Assembly (NCBI GenBank): GCA_022824945.1
Contig: JAJDYX010000044.1
Location: 1-35,280, forward strand
DNA: 35,280 nt
Direction of reading: 5' to 3'
Source of the DNA: Candidatus Latescibacterota bacterium
GTDB lineage: Bacteria; Latescibacterota; UBA2968
The position numbers and the translations under genes were made by a program. A model generated the notes under the pieces. That model saw nothing but the letters and a program-made list of their open reading frames with translations. It searched no databases and was not told where the DNA came from. Shown here piece by piece: positions 15,438-24,633 of the stretch. Numbering within the stretch: the first letter of the stretch is position 1; each line of letters starts with the position of its first letter.

Positions 15438-16448
15438 TCACTCTTTTTCTATCTTTTTCAGTTTGCGTTCAAAATTTACCTTCACCTCGGCCACCATATC
15501 GGGAATCTCGGCGAGATTGCCCTCTGCATTTACAAACCCCGTCATCACCTTTGGGCGCGTGATATCAAACTTGACTTTATGTTCCAAAACCAGTCCACGC
15601 GTCGCATCAACCACCCATTTTCCAGTACCTGTCCCTTTGCCATCCACGACAAATGACGCATTCGCAACATCGATCCAGCCCTTATAGGAAACCTCCCGCT
15701 CCTCCTCGATCTCCACTTCAATTTTTTGCTTATTCCTTTTGATCTTTTTCACCCGATACAAACTTTTATAGTTCAGGAACACATCCTGATTCCTCAAACG
15801 CCTGTACTCAATTCGCCGTTTAAAAGCACCTTCCCCCGTCCATGTATCGCCTTCGGAAACGGGTTTATCTGGCAAAGTCAGGCTGTATTCGGGAACCCAT
15901 GCGAGAAAGAGATCCGTCACCAGATCCTCACGACCGAGTCGGTACGCATAAAACTCGGGTTCAAAATTGGAAATCTCCCCTTTTGAATTGACAAACCATG
16001 AAAACGCTCGATCCTTGAACTTTTCAAAATTATCTGGATACTGTTCAAACGACAAACGCTTACCAGCCAAAACAGCGCGGCTATCGGCTTTCAGAATTGT
16101 CGCCTTTACGCGTGTAACATCCATCAATGAATCGGGATGATCTTCTGCCAGACCCACCACCTCTTCGCGGCTTTCCCACTCTCCGCTCACATCCATTTCA
16201 AATGTTCCACCTCTGGAAAAATTTGAATTAAAAGTAATATTTCCATCGTCGTCATAAGAGGCTCCCGCCTGCTGCACGCCAAACAAAATCTCAGCCTGAT
16301 TGCTAAAATAGAAGAGTCTATATGTATGTTTGTATTGTAATATGCGCCCCTCTGGATTGTCGAACTTTAACGCAACGGGCTGCGCCCAACAATTCGCAAC
16401 AGCACTGACGAGCAAACCGAGAACAACAGTTAATTTTAACATACGCAT
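15438..16448 (-). CDS. Secreted protein of unknown function
   Basis: 336 residues with AAGGAGG 6 bp before ATG 16448. A clear signal peptide covers residues 1-22 (KLTVVLGLLVSAVANCWAQ); the Cys at 20 is probably not a lipobox. The mature part is beta-rich with charged strands, including EGRILQYKHTYRLFYF near the start, a Val-Ser-Glu-Gly-Asp-Thr-Trp motif (~200) that resembles DUF6263-like secreted proteins, and a strongly basic/acidic stretch KIKRNKQKIEVEIEEEREV (~234-252). I do not recognise a catalytic site. It lies 27 bp after the oxidoreductase gene, so the two are likely cotranscribed. Terminal Lys/Glu repeats end the protein. Confidence 0.8.
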   Translation of the reverse strand: MRMLKLTVVLGLLVSAVANCWAQPVALKFDNPEGRILQYKHTYRLFYFSNQAEILFGVQQAGASYDDDGNITFNSNFSRGGTFEMDVSGEWESREEVVGLAEDHPDSLMDVTRVKATILKADSRAVLAGKRLSFEQYPDNFEKFKDRAFSWFVNSKGEISNFEPEFYAYRLGREDLVTDLFLAWVPEYSLTLPDKPVSEGDTWTGEGAFKRRIEYRRLRNQDVFLNYKSLYRVKKIKRNKQKIEVEIEEEREVSYKGWIDVANASFVVDGKGTGTGKWVVDATRGLVLEHKVKFDITRPKVMTGFVNAEGNLAEIPDMVAEVKVNFERKLKKIEKE

Positions 16449-16475
16449 AAGAACCTCCTTTTTTTGCGTCCATCC

Positions 16476-17489
16476 CTACTTCCTACTTCGCGTGCGCTTC
16501 ACCCGCACCGGGCGACCATTCTTTTCTGCTGACTCCCATGCGGCTTCGGTCAACTGGATCACGCGCAAACCGCACACTGGCGGAACCTGAACTTCATCGC
16601 GTCCCAAAATCGCATCCACAAAATTTTGATCTGGACTCACAAACCGCGAAGGCAAACTATTCGCATCCACCTCTACTGGTGCGCTCCCACCGTATTTGCA
16701 CGTCACCTTCCCATTGCGAGAATAAATCGCCCCCTTTGTGCCCCAAATCGTAATATCCTCCCACATCCCGGGACCGGGACCTGTACCCACAATAGAAAAA
16801 TTCGCCAACGCACCATTCTCAAACACAATCGACAGCGCCGAATTGATATCCACCTCTGTATCCAGATAATCCATAAACGCCGACACGCGCGTGGGCGCCT
16901 GATCCACCATCCACAGCACAATATCCAGCAAATGGCTCCCTGAATCATTCAACTGACCCCCGCCCGACAGCGCGTGAACCTGTCGCCACTTCCCCTGTTG
17001 ATTCGCGTACCAATGCTGATCTTGCATCGCCTGAATAAACTGAACCTCTCCGATCTCCCCTGCCTGAATCTGATTCCGCATAAACCGAAACGTCGGAGAT
17101 AAGTGCCGTTGATAGGACACCATCAAAACGCGATCCACCTCCTCTGCCTTATCCATCACCTGAAACGCGTGGTCAACCGTACACACCATCGGCTTCTCTG
17201 TCAGCACATGCAGACCCTTATCCAGACTATCCATAATCTGTTCAAAATGCAATGTATGCGGCGTAGAAATCTCTGTCGCATCCATCTCCACACTGGCAAG
17301 CATCTCCCTGTGATCTGCAAACCTCGGCAACTGCGCTGCCTCTGGCACGCGCTCAAACAACCGCGCAAAACTCGCCTCACTCGGATCTGCCAGCGCCACA
17401 ACCTCCACATCCTGCATCTTCATCAACCGCCCGATGTGGCCGCTCATATTGCCACCACACCCGATCAAGCCCATTCGCACCTTCTCCAT
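16476..17489 (-). CDS. Gfo/Idh/MocA family oxidoreductase
   Basis: 337 residues with AGGAG just upstream of ATG 17489. The N-terminal Rossmann domain has GLIGCGGNMSGH (7-18, G-x-G-x-x-G type) and Ala-Asp-Pro after the second strand, which favours NAD(H). TEKP (97-100) holds the conserved Lys99. The C-terminal sheet domain carries GGGQLNDSGSHLLD (176-189), with His186 in the usual catalytic/substrate position. Members oxidise or reduce sugars, inositols and related compounds; the substrate is not predictable here. It is cytoplasmic. It is the first gene of a leftward unit with the secreted protein downstream, and its leader contains a nested-palindrome repeat. Confidence 0.92.
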   Translation of the reverse strand: MEKVRMGLIGCGGNMSGHIGRLMKMQDVEVVALADPSEASFARLFERVPEAAQLPRFADHREMLASVEMDATEISTPHTLHFEQIMDSLDKGLHVLTEKPMVCTVDHAFQVMDKAEEVDRVLMVSYQRHLSPTFRFMRNQIQAGEIGEVQFIQAMQDQHWYANQQGKWRQVHALSGGGQLNDSGSHLLDIVLWMVDQAPTRVSAFMDYLDTEVDINSALSIVFENGALANFSIVGTGPGPGMWEDITIWGTKGAIYSRNGKVTCKYGGSAPVEVDANSLPSRFVSPDQNFVDAILGRDEVQVPPVCGLRVIQLTEAAWESAEKNGRPVRVKRTRSRK

Positions 17490-17505
17490 TTATATCTCCT
17501 TTTGA

Positions 17506-17570
17506 AAACCTTCTGGATCGCGGCTTTAAGCATACCGCGATGACGGGCGAGGCATGCCTCGCCCCTACAG
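17506..17570. repeat. Nested-palindrome repeat, copy B
   Basis: AAAACCTTCTGGATCGCGG, a 10-nt loop, CCGCGATGAC, then the palindrome GGGCGAGGCATGCCTCGCCC and CTAC. It has the same organisation as copy A, but the second stem has different paired bases, so pairing rather than sequence is conserved. It lies in the leader of the oxidoreductase gene. Confidence 0.8.
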
Positions 17571-17604
17571 TTATTCACCCTTCACACTTCAACCATCGTG
17601 CTCG

Positions 17605-17633
17605 AATATAGTTTCACATATATAATATCGCAA
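17605..17633 (-). promoter_or_regulatory. Candidate promoter of the oxidoreductase gene
   Basis: Minus strand TTGCGA (17633-17628), 17 bp, TATATT (17610-17605). It lies immediately downstream of the terminator of the preceding gene and about 115 bp before ATG 17489. Confidence 0.45.
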
Positions 17634-17641
17634 TAACAAAA

Positions 17642-17676
17642 AAAAGGCTACTGGACATTTTGTCCAGTAGCCTTTT
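17642..17676 (-). terminator. Strong terminator after the secreted-protein cluster
   Basis: AAAAGGCTACTGGACA / TGTCCAGTAGCCTTTT is a perfect 16-bp stem with a 3-nt loop and A/T ends on both sides. It lies 60 bp downstream of the stop at 17737 and separates the secreted-protein cluster from the oxidoreductase unit. Confidence 0.9.
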
Positions 17677-17712
17677 AAATTTGGCACCGTCCCAGGAATC
17701 GGCGCCGTCCTC

Positions 17713-17740
17713 ACGGGCGGGTTTAAAACCCGTCCTCTAC
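17713..17740. repeat. Nested-palindrome repeat, partial copy C
   Basis: ACGGGCGGGTTTAAAACCCG followed by TCCTCTAC. Only the second stem of the family is present. The CTA of its end forms the TAG stop codon of the secreted protein gene (17737-17739). Confidence 0.7.
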
Positions 17741-19809
17741 TTCAACAACAGCATCTTCTGGGTCGCGGTATTTGGACCCGCCATAATCTTGGCAATATAA
17801 ACGCCACTACCAACGCTGCGGCCCAGATGGTCCTTAGCATCCCACTGGACACTATAACGACCCGCTGTATAATGCTGACTCACGAGTTGACGAATCTCCT
17901 GCCCAATCGCATCGTAAATGATAATTGACACATCTGTGTCAGCGGGCAACTCGTAGGAAATCGTCGTTCTCGGATTAAACGGATTGGGATACACAGCCGA
18001 AGCAAACTCTGTGGGCAGGGTGAAACGCGCGCCCAACAGTACCTCAATCGGATTCGAACGGTTAATCGTTCCATCCAGATCAATCTGCTCGAGAACATAA
18101 TAAACGATCTCAGCAGCCGGAAGGCTCGTATCCTCAAACATATAATCCATCAACTGATCGGTCGTACCGGCACCGGCGATAAGCTCACTGACCACCTCGT
18201 AGGTCTCACCATCCGTGCTGCGAAGCACGCGGAAACCCGCATTATTGGTCTGCGAAGCCGTCGCCCAATTGAGCACCACGCGGTTTTCGACCACTGAACC
18301 GACAAACGACGACAACTCAATCGGCACCTGCTCGTCAAATTGAACGGTTACCTCTTGAGAAGCCATACCATCGGAAGCCGTCACCGTCACAACAGCGGAA
18401 CCCAGACCGGTTGCGGTCAACGTATAGACATTCTGCATATCCATTTCCGGGTGCCCATCGACCATAGCCGCGCCTTCTACAGAATGCGAAAAGGTAATCT
18501 TCGCACCATCGGCAAAACCCAGCGCCGTAATTTTAATGGTCGCTTCACCACCGCGCGGAATCGTCGCAATAGATGCCGACACCTCCAGCCGCGGACCGAA
18601 ATTATACAACACCGGTGCGGGAATATAAGGCAGCATCATGTCTTGACTGGTTTCACCAGAACCGACAACCACAGTTATTGACTCAAGACCAACTGAAAAA
18701 GACATCTCCTCGGCACCAGTCATCAGCTTCAGCGTACCCACAAAGCCACCATTGATTAGCATCACGCCCGCTTCAGTACCAATATCGATCTGAAGATTAT
18801 CATTTGACATACCCAACAACGTCAAACCCTCAGCAGGCTCAAAACCCGTGACCATCGCAGCAGCAGCCGGATCAACAGCGAACTTCATACTCGCACCACC
18901 AAAGAGAACACCACCTTCTATATCACCGACAAACACCTCAATAGCGATCTCTTCGTTGGCACCAGCACCTGCCGACAGCATGCCATCATCCATCATATTC
19001 ATCGTGCTGCCTATAACGGCATCCAATGCGGGAAGCCTCACCTCGGCAAACACAATCGTAAGCGGAGCGGTTGAGGCCATGCCATCACTCGCCGTCACGA
19101 CCGCCGTTGCCGGGCCACTCGCCGTCAGTGTCAACGTGTTACCCTCTGACGCGTGCATAACATTATCGAGCATCATACCCTGCACATCAAACGTAATCGT
19201 CGCATCGGCGGGGAAATTCACAGCCGTCACCACGGCCTGCCCCATACCACCTGGCGGCACTGGCACAACAGGCGTCGCTGTATCCAGCCTGGGAACGGCA
19301 TTAAACGACAAAGGCGCCATCATCGCCGTGGTAATATTATCAGTGGCAAGCGTAGCACCATCAGCCAAGTTCTTAATACTGACACCAACTGTAAATTCAG
19401 TACTTGCCATCAAACCCTCTACGGGAGACAGCGTAATCGTCGCCAAATAATCGTTGGTCAAAGCAACACCAGGAGGAACACCACCAACAGAAACAGTATT
19501 CGTTGCTGGATTTGCACCCAGAAGAACCAATCCCGCAGCAGGAGCCGCGCTTTTGACCGTCAGCTTATCTGTATCAAAAGCTATCTCACCACCGACAATG
19601 GGACCTGCCAACCCGGTGATAAATACCTCAACGACAACATCGGTCCCTGCAACTGCAGTACCCGACGTATTGCCATCATTCATCTTATTGTCACTGGCAT
19701 CAATGTCAACAGCCACAACAGCATTTTCGTTGGGACCCGCAGAAGCTTGCCCCACAAAAGCCAGCAACATAAAAGCAGTGAAAAATAACAAGCCTTTTTT
19801 GAAAAACAT
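17737..19809 (-). CDS. Secreted cohesin/Ig protein with C-terminal sorting domain
   Basis: 690 residues from ATG 19809, preferred over GTG 19818 because AAGGAG is then 8 nt upstream. Signal peptide residues 1-25 (MFFKKGLLFFTAFMLLAFVG...ASA). Domains in order: cohesin-like (~30-160, with VVVEVFITGLAG and IAFDTDKLTV), Ig-like (~165-250), a second cohesin-like (~255-380), Ig-like (~385-480), a fibronectin-III-like unit of the Por-secretion type (~490-590, ELSSFVGSVVENRVVLNW, NNAGFRVLRS) and a C-terminal ~90-residue sorting module (YPNPFNPRTTISYELP, IYDAIGQEIRQL, GVYIAKI, ending in KMLLLK). Such modules direct export and surface attachment by type IX systems in Bacteroidota; no secretion genes lie in this window. 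Last gene of the three-gene secreted cluster. Confidence 0.88.
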   Translation of the reverse strand: MFFKKGLLFFTAFMLLAFVGQASAGPNENAVVAVDIDASDNKMNDGNTSGTAVAGTDVVVEVFITGLAGPIVGGEIAFDTDKLTVKSAAPAAGLVLLGANPATNTVSVGGVPPGVALTNDYLATITLSPVEGLMASTEFTVGVSIKNLADGATLATDNITTAMMAPLSFNAVPRLDTATPVVPVPPGGMGQAVVTAVNFPADATITFDVQGMMLDNVMHASEGNTLTLTASGPATAVVTASDGMASTAPLTIVFAEVRLPALDAVIGSTMNMMDDGMLSAGAGANEEIAIEVFVGDIEGGVLFGGASMKFAVDPAAAAMVTGFEPAEGLTLLGMSNDNLQIDIGTEAGVMLINGGFVGTLKLMTGAEEMSFSVGLESITVVVGSGETSQDMMLPYIPAPVLYNFGPRLEVSASIATIPRGGEATIKITALGFADGAKITFSHSVEGAAMVDGHPEMDMQNVYTLTATGLGSAVVTVTASDGMASQEVTVQFDEQVPIELSSFVGSVVENRVVLNWATASQTNNAGFRVLRSTDGETYEVVSELIAGAGTTDQLMDYMFEDTSLPAAEIVYYVLEQIDLDGTINRSNPIEVLLGARFTLPTEFASAVYPNPFNPRTTISYELPADTDVSIIIYDAIGQEIRQLVSQHYTAGRYSVQWDAKDHLGRSVGSGVYIAKIMAGPNTATQKMLLLK

Positions 19810-19860
19810 TTGCAACACTCCTTCGCTGAAAACTACTCCTTGTAAGTTCTGAGGGAAAAT

Positions 19861-19888
19861 TAGGGGCGAGGCATGCCTCGCCCCTACC
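19861..19888. repeat. Perfect 26-bp palindrome (repeat copy D)
   Basis: TAGGGGCGAGGCA directly joined to TGCCTCGCCCCTA (19861-19886). It matches the second stem of copy B. It lies 3' of the 1557-residue secreted protein and 5' of the 690-residue one, where it could act as a processing or attenuation hairpin. Confidence 0.8.
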
Positions 19889-19891
19889 GAA

Positions 19892-22800
19892 TTACTTGAG
19901 CAGCATCAGCTTCCGCACATCCTGGAACTTCCCTGCCGAAATCTGGTAGAAATAAATCCCACTCGAAACCGGCATACCGCGATCATCCATACCGTCCCAA
20001 CGGACCTGATATCGACCAACCGACTGCGATTCAGAAGCCATAAGCGTCCGAACCACCTGACCCACCACATTGTAAATCTGGAGCGTCACATCGGCAGACT
20101 CGGCCAATTCATAACCGATCGTTGTTTCGGGGTTAAATGGATTGGGGAAATTCTGGAGCAGTGCAAACTCTGTAGGCGTCGTCTGGATATCCAGCACACC
20201 GCCAGCCAATGGATTGCGGAGTTGACTCGGATCAAACACCAGACCCTCGGCAATCTCGAACCGCGCATTATCTTCAAAATTGCGCAACACGCGGAACACC
20301 AACCGGACAATATCGCCATCGCCAGAAACCTCCGAGCCGTTGACGATACTATTCATAACGTGAACCTGCCCGGCCTCAGGCGACCACCCCTTCAACAGCG
20401 GCGTCTCACCACCTGAAGACATAAGCAAATCCTCAACAGCCGGCACCGCTTCGACAAACTCGAAAATCTCGGCATCGTAGTGAAGCACAAACCCGTAACC
20501 CATCAGAGCCTGCACATTGGCGAGAGACACATCCACAAACATATTCTCGCCAGCCACCACGCGATCACTGCCCAAACGCAACGACAACTCGGCACTCTCA
20601 TTCACGCCAAGAGGCGGAATCAAAGATTTACCCGCCGGACCTATCGCTTCTCTGCCATAAGATTCAAAGAACAGAATGAAGTCAGCGAAATCGACCATTG
20701 TATCGTCATTCAGATCAGCCTGAATAAAGACTCTCCATTCCTCGCGCGACGAGGTAGCCTCGCTGGTATTATACGCCATCGTAAAGGCTATAAAGTCTTC
20801 AAAGCCAACCCTCAGATTTCCGTCTTTAAGATCCACAATATAAACGGGATTGCCATCGGCATCTACAAACGCCTTGCGCTTCGGTGCAAGCTCAACCATC
20901 AGCGGAACACTTCCCGCCAGATTGGTACCGTCCATCGCGACCACAGACACAAACACCGCGGGCAAACCCTGATCAATCAGCGTATCGATCAAGAGCCGAG
21001 GAACTTGCAAACTGCTCGTACCAGGAGGAAGAACCCCAGCATCGGGAATAACCAGTTGAGTGACATCAATCGCCAATGCATCTGGACTGGCACCAGCCAC
21101 AACCTTGTAACCCGTCAAAAGGGGAATTGTAATCGCGTGACCGCGATACTCTACCATAGCCATACCGCCATCATCGGCGGACACGGTCCAGGTAATAAGC
21201 CCGGTATCCGCATCGGCAGCAACATCGGACACAACAGCAGGCGCTGTATCATCGAGCGCAGCCGCCATAGCTTCCGACATCGTAATTGGAGACGAAACAA
21301 TGGGACCAAGATGTCCATCTGTGCGGATATTCTGCGGAACAGCCACACCGTCACCAATCAGAACACTCAAATCGGGATCCAGAGCCGCGAACACCACATT
21401 CTTCCGATCGCCAATAATCGAACTGACATAATCGGCAGAAGGCTTTAACATCTCGCCGAGCTCATCATAGCTAACAACCCGATTGGGATCCACGCCCAAA
21501 AGCTGAGCCATCAACTGCACGCTCTCCTTCGAGAACACGCGCTTGCCGGATATCGTAGGCTCAGATGACTGCTTGCCTTTTTCAGCAGCAACACCCCAGT
21601 GGGTAGCCTGACCATCCGTCACCGGAACAACCACTCGCGACATCCCCTCGGAATTGTCCATCGCATCGACAACAGCCCAGGGGACTTCCTTCATCACCGG
21701 CTCATCGGTCACAACCACATTGCCATCGGCATCCATTGCGGTATTCACCATCATATAGCGATAAATGCGATACTGACTCACATCCTGGTGATTTTCCGAA
21801 TGTGCAAAACTCAACATCACATGATAACCGTTATCACCTGCATTATCCTGCGCAACCACATTAGCAGGAGCAGCGGGGGTCTCTTGCGTGAACGTCACCA
21901 TAACCGGTGCCGTTGTAACGCCGTCACCAGTAGCAGTCACAGACACTGTAACTGTGCCAGTAGCCGTCAACGTCAACGTATTGCCATCCCCACCATCATC
22001 GGAAACATCGGCTTCCAAACCATCTACCACCTCGACAGAGAACGTAATCTCTGTACCTTCGGCAAAGCCAATGGCCACTACCGTTTGCGCACCACTGGGA
22101 ACAACAGCCTGCGGAACTTCGACATCCGCCATCGTTGGCTGAAGCTCGGGCATCTTCCTGAAGGTAATTATAATCGGCGCAGTCGTCATCGAGCCATCAG
22201 CAGCGATCAACGTCGCTGTGGATGTCTGGGAAATATCATCAGAATCCACCCCGGTCAACGTCGCCGTGGCACCATCAGTATCAATATTAACCGTAGCAGT
22301 ACCGGTTACTTCGGTGACAGTCCAATCAATATCGTCACCCAGACCAGTCGCTGTAACGGTCACCACCACCTCTCCATTATCCGGAATAATAACATCTGCA
22401 CTCTCCGGATCTGCCGTCAGATAAGGATCTGGATTCCCGAACATAATCGTCAGCGGAGCCGTTGCATTGCCCATATCATCTTCGGCTACCATCGTCACAT
22501 TACCGGCCTTATCCGTCGATACCGTCCAGGTTCCAGCACCATCTGCCGTTGCAAACCCGGTACCACCCGTGATCTTAAACCTGATATTGGCACCTTCGGG
22601 AAAACCGTAAGCTGTTACAGACGCTGAAGCCGTATCACCAAAATCATCAAACGTCACTACGGTACTCTCTGTATGCAGAGACGGCACAAACACAACATCA
22701 GCGGTAGCTGCTGGCGCATCACCAACCGTTGCCGTCACCGTCACTGTGCTGACAGCACTCGCAGACACTGTCGCAGACACACCGTCTTCATTCTCGGCTA

Positions 22801-24565
22801 CACCTTCGCCTGCAAACACAACATCTGCGCCATCAGCCTGACCACTCGCGGTCACCATCGCTGTCCCACCATCAGGACCAATCTCGACCGAAGCATCAGG
22901 TCCCGTCAGTGTAAGCGGACCCCACACAAACGCAACATCAGCAGTGGCTGGGGGTGCTTCACCAACAGTCGCCGTCAACGTCGCCGTGGCGGCACCACTT
23001 GCGCTCGCTGTCGCTCCATCTTCACTGACCGTCACTGCTTCATCGCTTGAGGTAATCGCAACATCTGCGCCCTCGGCAGCACCTTCCACGGTCAACATCG
23101 CAGAACTCATACCACCAGGCATCACTGGATCGGGATCACTTGCTGTCAGTGTAAGCGGACCCCACACAAACTCAACATCAGCAGTAGCTGGGGGTGCTTC
23201 ACCAACAGTTGCCGTCAACGTCGCCGTGGCAGGACCACTCGCGCTCGCCATCGTTCCATCTTCACTGACCGTCACTGCTTCATCGCTTGAGGTAATCGCA
23301 ACATCTGCGCCCTCGGCTGCACCTTCCACGGTCAACGTCACAGAACTCATACCACCAGGCATCACTGGATCAGCTTCACTTGCTGTCAGCGTAAGCGGAC
23401 CCCATACAAAATTAATCGTTGCAGACGCCGAAGCTGGATCTATGCCATCGGTACCTGTCACCGTCACTTCACCAGGCGCACTCGCTGTCACTGTCATACC
23501 GTCAACAGTGACGGCTTCAGAATCCGCCGTGATGGTAACATCACCAACAAATCCCGCCGCGGTTACCATCGCAGAGGCTTCGCCACCAGGCATAATCATC
23601 ACATCATCTTCTGGTCCCATCAGTGTGGGAAGCGGCTTATTGACCATCAGAGGCGCGCCAGGATCCACGGACATTCTTCCCGTTCCTGTTGTTGTCAACA
23701 CCTCAAATGAGGTGACACCAATGGCAAACGGACCACCATCATAATCAGCATTCGTCGTAAACGTCACAGAACCGAGTTTGCCGCCTTCCAACACCATAGG
23801 CGCGACGGCAATCACGACATTCAGACCTTCGACTTCGACCACATTGGCACCAGCCATCATCGATTTGACCGTCGCCACAGAGGGATCAACACTAAAGGTG
23901 ATCACAGCACCACCCGCTATTTCCGTCACCTCGGGAACAGCGACATCGACAACAACATCCTCTCCTGCACCAACGCCGCGGACTATGGATGCGCCGTCAC
24001 TCGTCAGAGAAACGCCATCACCGGGGGGCACCGGATCAACCGGTGGATCGGGTGGATCGGGTGGATCGGGCGGCGTCGTAGCTGTATTAAAGGTGAGCAT
24101 TTGGGCTAAGGGAATTGCAATTTCTTGACCACCAATTATCGTTGAGGCTCCCGTAATCCCAATGGTAAATTCCGTACCCGTTACATCTGCAACCGTGGTA
24201 AAGGTAAGATCAACTGATTCTGGCACCACGAATGATCCTACAAACGGACTAGGCACAGTAAGCCTGACACCACCATCAATAGCAGCTTCAAAAAGGCCAC
24301 CATTATTAGTAAGACTTACCTCAGATGCATCAAATGCTAAATCAATATTCAGACCAGCTGCAGTGGCAATCCCCGGAAAATCGTTAACACCCGTTTGGGC
24401 AACCCTAACGACAATTTCCGTGCCTGATCCAGCAACCGTGCCTGCGGTACCACCCTCACCAGGAACATGCGTGAGGGTCACACTCGGACCCTGTGCAGAA
24501 GCCTGTCCTGCAAACAACAGCAATGCCAAAGCAGTCGTAAACAAAAGACTTTTTTTCAAAAACAT
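19892..24565 (-). CDS. Giant secreted cohesin/Ig-repeat/dockerin protein
   Basis: 1557 residues; GAGGAG is 6 nt before ATG 24565. The signal peptide (1-24) is nearly the same as in the downstream paralogue. Order: cohesin-like (~27-165), Pro/Asp linker PPDPPDPPDPP (~168-185), second cohesin-like (~190-310), five to six Ig-like units of ~80 residues (~320-890), of which two are almost identical, an FnIII-like unit (~897-1010), a long beta-rich region, EF-hand dockerin-like segments (~1235-1308, with DLNDDTMVDFADFILF), a further cohesin (~1320-1460) and a sorting module (NFPNPFNPETTIGYEL, IYNVVGQVVRTL, GIYFYQIS, KLMLLK). Composition is poor in Cys and rich in Ala/Thr/Val/Asp, as in calcium-bound adhesins. 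The C-terminal ~240 residues closely match the neighbouring 1623-residue protein. Confidence 0.88.
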   Translation of the reverse strand: MFLKKSLLFTTALALLLFAGQASAQGPSVTLTHVPGEGGTAGTVAGSGTEIVVRVAQTGVNDFPGIATAAGLNIDLAFDASEVSLTNNGGLFEAAIDGGVRLTVPSPFVGSFVVPESVDLTFTTVADVTGTEFTIGITGASTIIGGQEIAIPLAQMLTFNTATTPPDPPDPPDPPVDPVPPGDGVSLTSDGASIVRGVGAGEDVVVDVAVPEVTEIAGGAVITFSVDPSVATVKSMMAGANVVEVEGLNVVIAVAPMVLEGGKLGSVTFTTNADYDGGPFAIGVTSFEVLTTTGTGRMSVDPGAPLMVNKPLPTLMGPEDDVMIMPGGEASAMVTAAGFVGDVTITADSEAVTVDGMTVTASAPGEVTVTGTDGIDPASASATINFVWGPLTLTASEADPVMPGGMSSVTLTVEGAAEGADVAITSSDEAVTVSEDGTMASASGPATATLTATVGEAPPATADVEFVWGPLTLTASDPDPVMPGGMSSAMLTVEGAAEGADVAITSSDEAVTVSEDGATASASGAATATLTATVGEAPPATADVAFVWGPLTLTGPDASVEIGPDGGTAMVTASGQADGADVVFAGEGVAENEDGVSATVSASAVSTVTVTATVGDAPAATADVVFVPSLHTESTVVTFDDFGDTASASVTAYGFPEGANIRFKITGGTGFATADGAGTWTVSTDKAGNVTMVAEDDMGNATAPLTIMFGNPDPYLTADPESADVIIPDNGEVVVTVTATGLGDDIDWTVTEVTGTATVNIDTDGATATLTGVDSDDISQTSTATLIAADGSMTTAPIIITFRKMPELQPTMADVEVPQAVVPSGAQTVVAIGFAEGTEITFSVEVVDGLEADVSDDGGDGNTLTLTATGTVTVSVTATGDGVTTAPVMVTFTQETPAAPANVVAQDNAGDNGYHVMLSFAHSENHQDVSQYRIYRYMMVNTAMDADGNVVVTDEPVMKEVPWAVVDAMDNSEGMSRVVVPVTDGQATHWGVAAEKGKQSSEPTISGKRVFSKESVQLMAQLLGVDPNRVVSYDELGEMLKPSADYVSSIIGDRKNVVFAALDPDLSVLIGDGVAVPQNIRTDGHLGPIVSSPITMSEAMAAALDDTAPAVVSDVAADADTGLITWTVSADDGGMAMVEYRGHAITIPLLTGYKVVAGASPDALAIDVTQLVIPDAGVLPPGTSSLQVPRLLIDTLIDQGLPAVFVSVVAMDGTNLAGSVPLMVELAPKRKAFVDADGNPVYIVDLKDGNLRVGFEDFIAFTMAYNTSEATSSREEWRVFIQADLNDDTMVDFADFILFFESYGREAIGPAGKSLIPPLGVNESAELSLRLGSDRVVAGENMFVDVSLANVQALMGYGFVLHYDAEIFEFVEAVPAVEDLLMSSGGETPLLKGWSPEAGQVHVMNSIVNGSEVSGDGDIVRLVFRVLRNFEDNARFEIAEGLVFDPSQLRNPLAGGVLDIQTTPTEFALLQNFPNPFNPETTIGYELAESADVTLQIYNVVGQVVRTLMASESQSVGRYQVRWDGMDDRGMPVSSGIYFYQISAGKFQDVRKLMLLK
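22905..23384. repeat. Two near-identical 240-bp tandem units
   Basis: Units 22905-23144 and 23145-23384 begin GTCAGTGTAAGCGGACCCCA and differ at only a small number of positions; a third start (23385) then diverges. Each encodes one Ig-like unit of 80 residues (GPLTLTAS...VMPGGMSS...TSSDEAVTVSEDG). The exact 240-bp period keeps the reading frame. Confidence 0.9.
24041..24074. repeat. 9-bp tandem repeat encoding Pro-Pro-Asp linker
   Basis: GGTGGATCG is repeated about three and a half times. On the minus strand it encodes a PPDPPDPPDPP linker between two cohesin-like domains. It is a site likely to change length by slippage. Confidence 0.8.
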
Positions 24566-24590
24566 TACTAACTCCTCTATTGAAAATGGA

Positions 24591-24622
24591 ATCGGGAAGC
24601 CTCATAAGGGAAACTTCCCGAT
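24591..24622 (-). terminator. Hairpin between two giant secreted-protein genes
   Basis: ATCGGGAAG (24591-24599) / CTTCCCGAT (24614-24622) is a 9-bp stem, 12 bp after the stop of the upstream gene. No T run follows at once on the minus strand, so it may be an attenuator or mRNA-stabilising hairpin rather than a full terminator. Confidence 0.5.
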
Positions 24623-24633
24623 CCATCGGCGAA

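Noticed and set aside
22905..23384. CRISPR-like periodicity
   Set aside because: The 240-bp period is far too long, the units are contiguous without spacers, and the region lies in a coding frame.
22944..23744. Plus-strand frames opposite the Ig repeats
   Set aside because: Mirror image of the repetitive minus-strand gene; Ala/Val/Ser/Thr-rich without a start signal.
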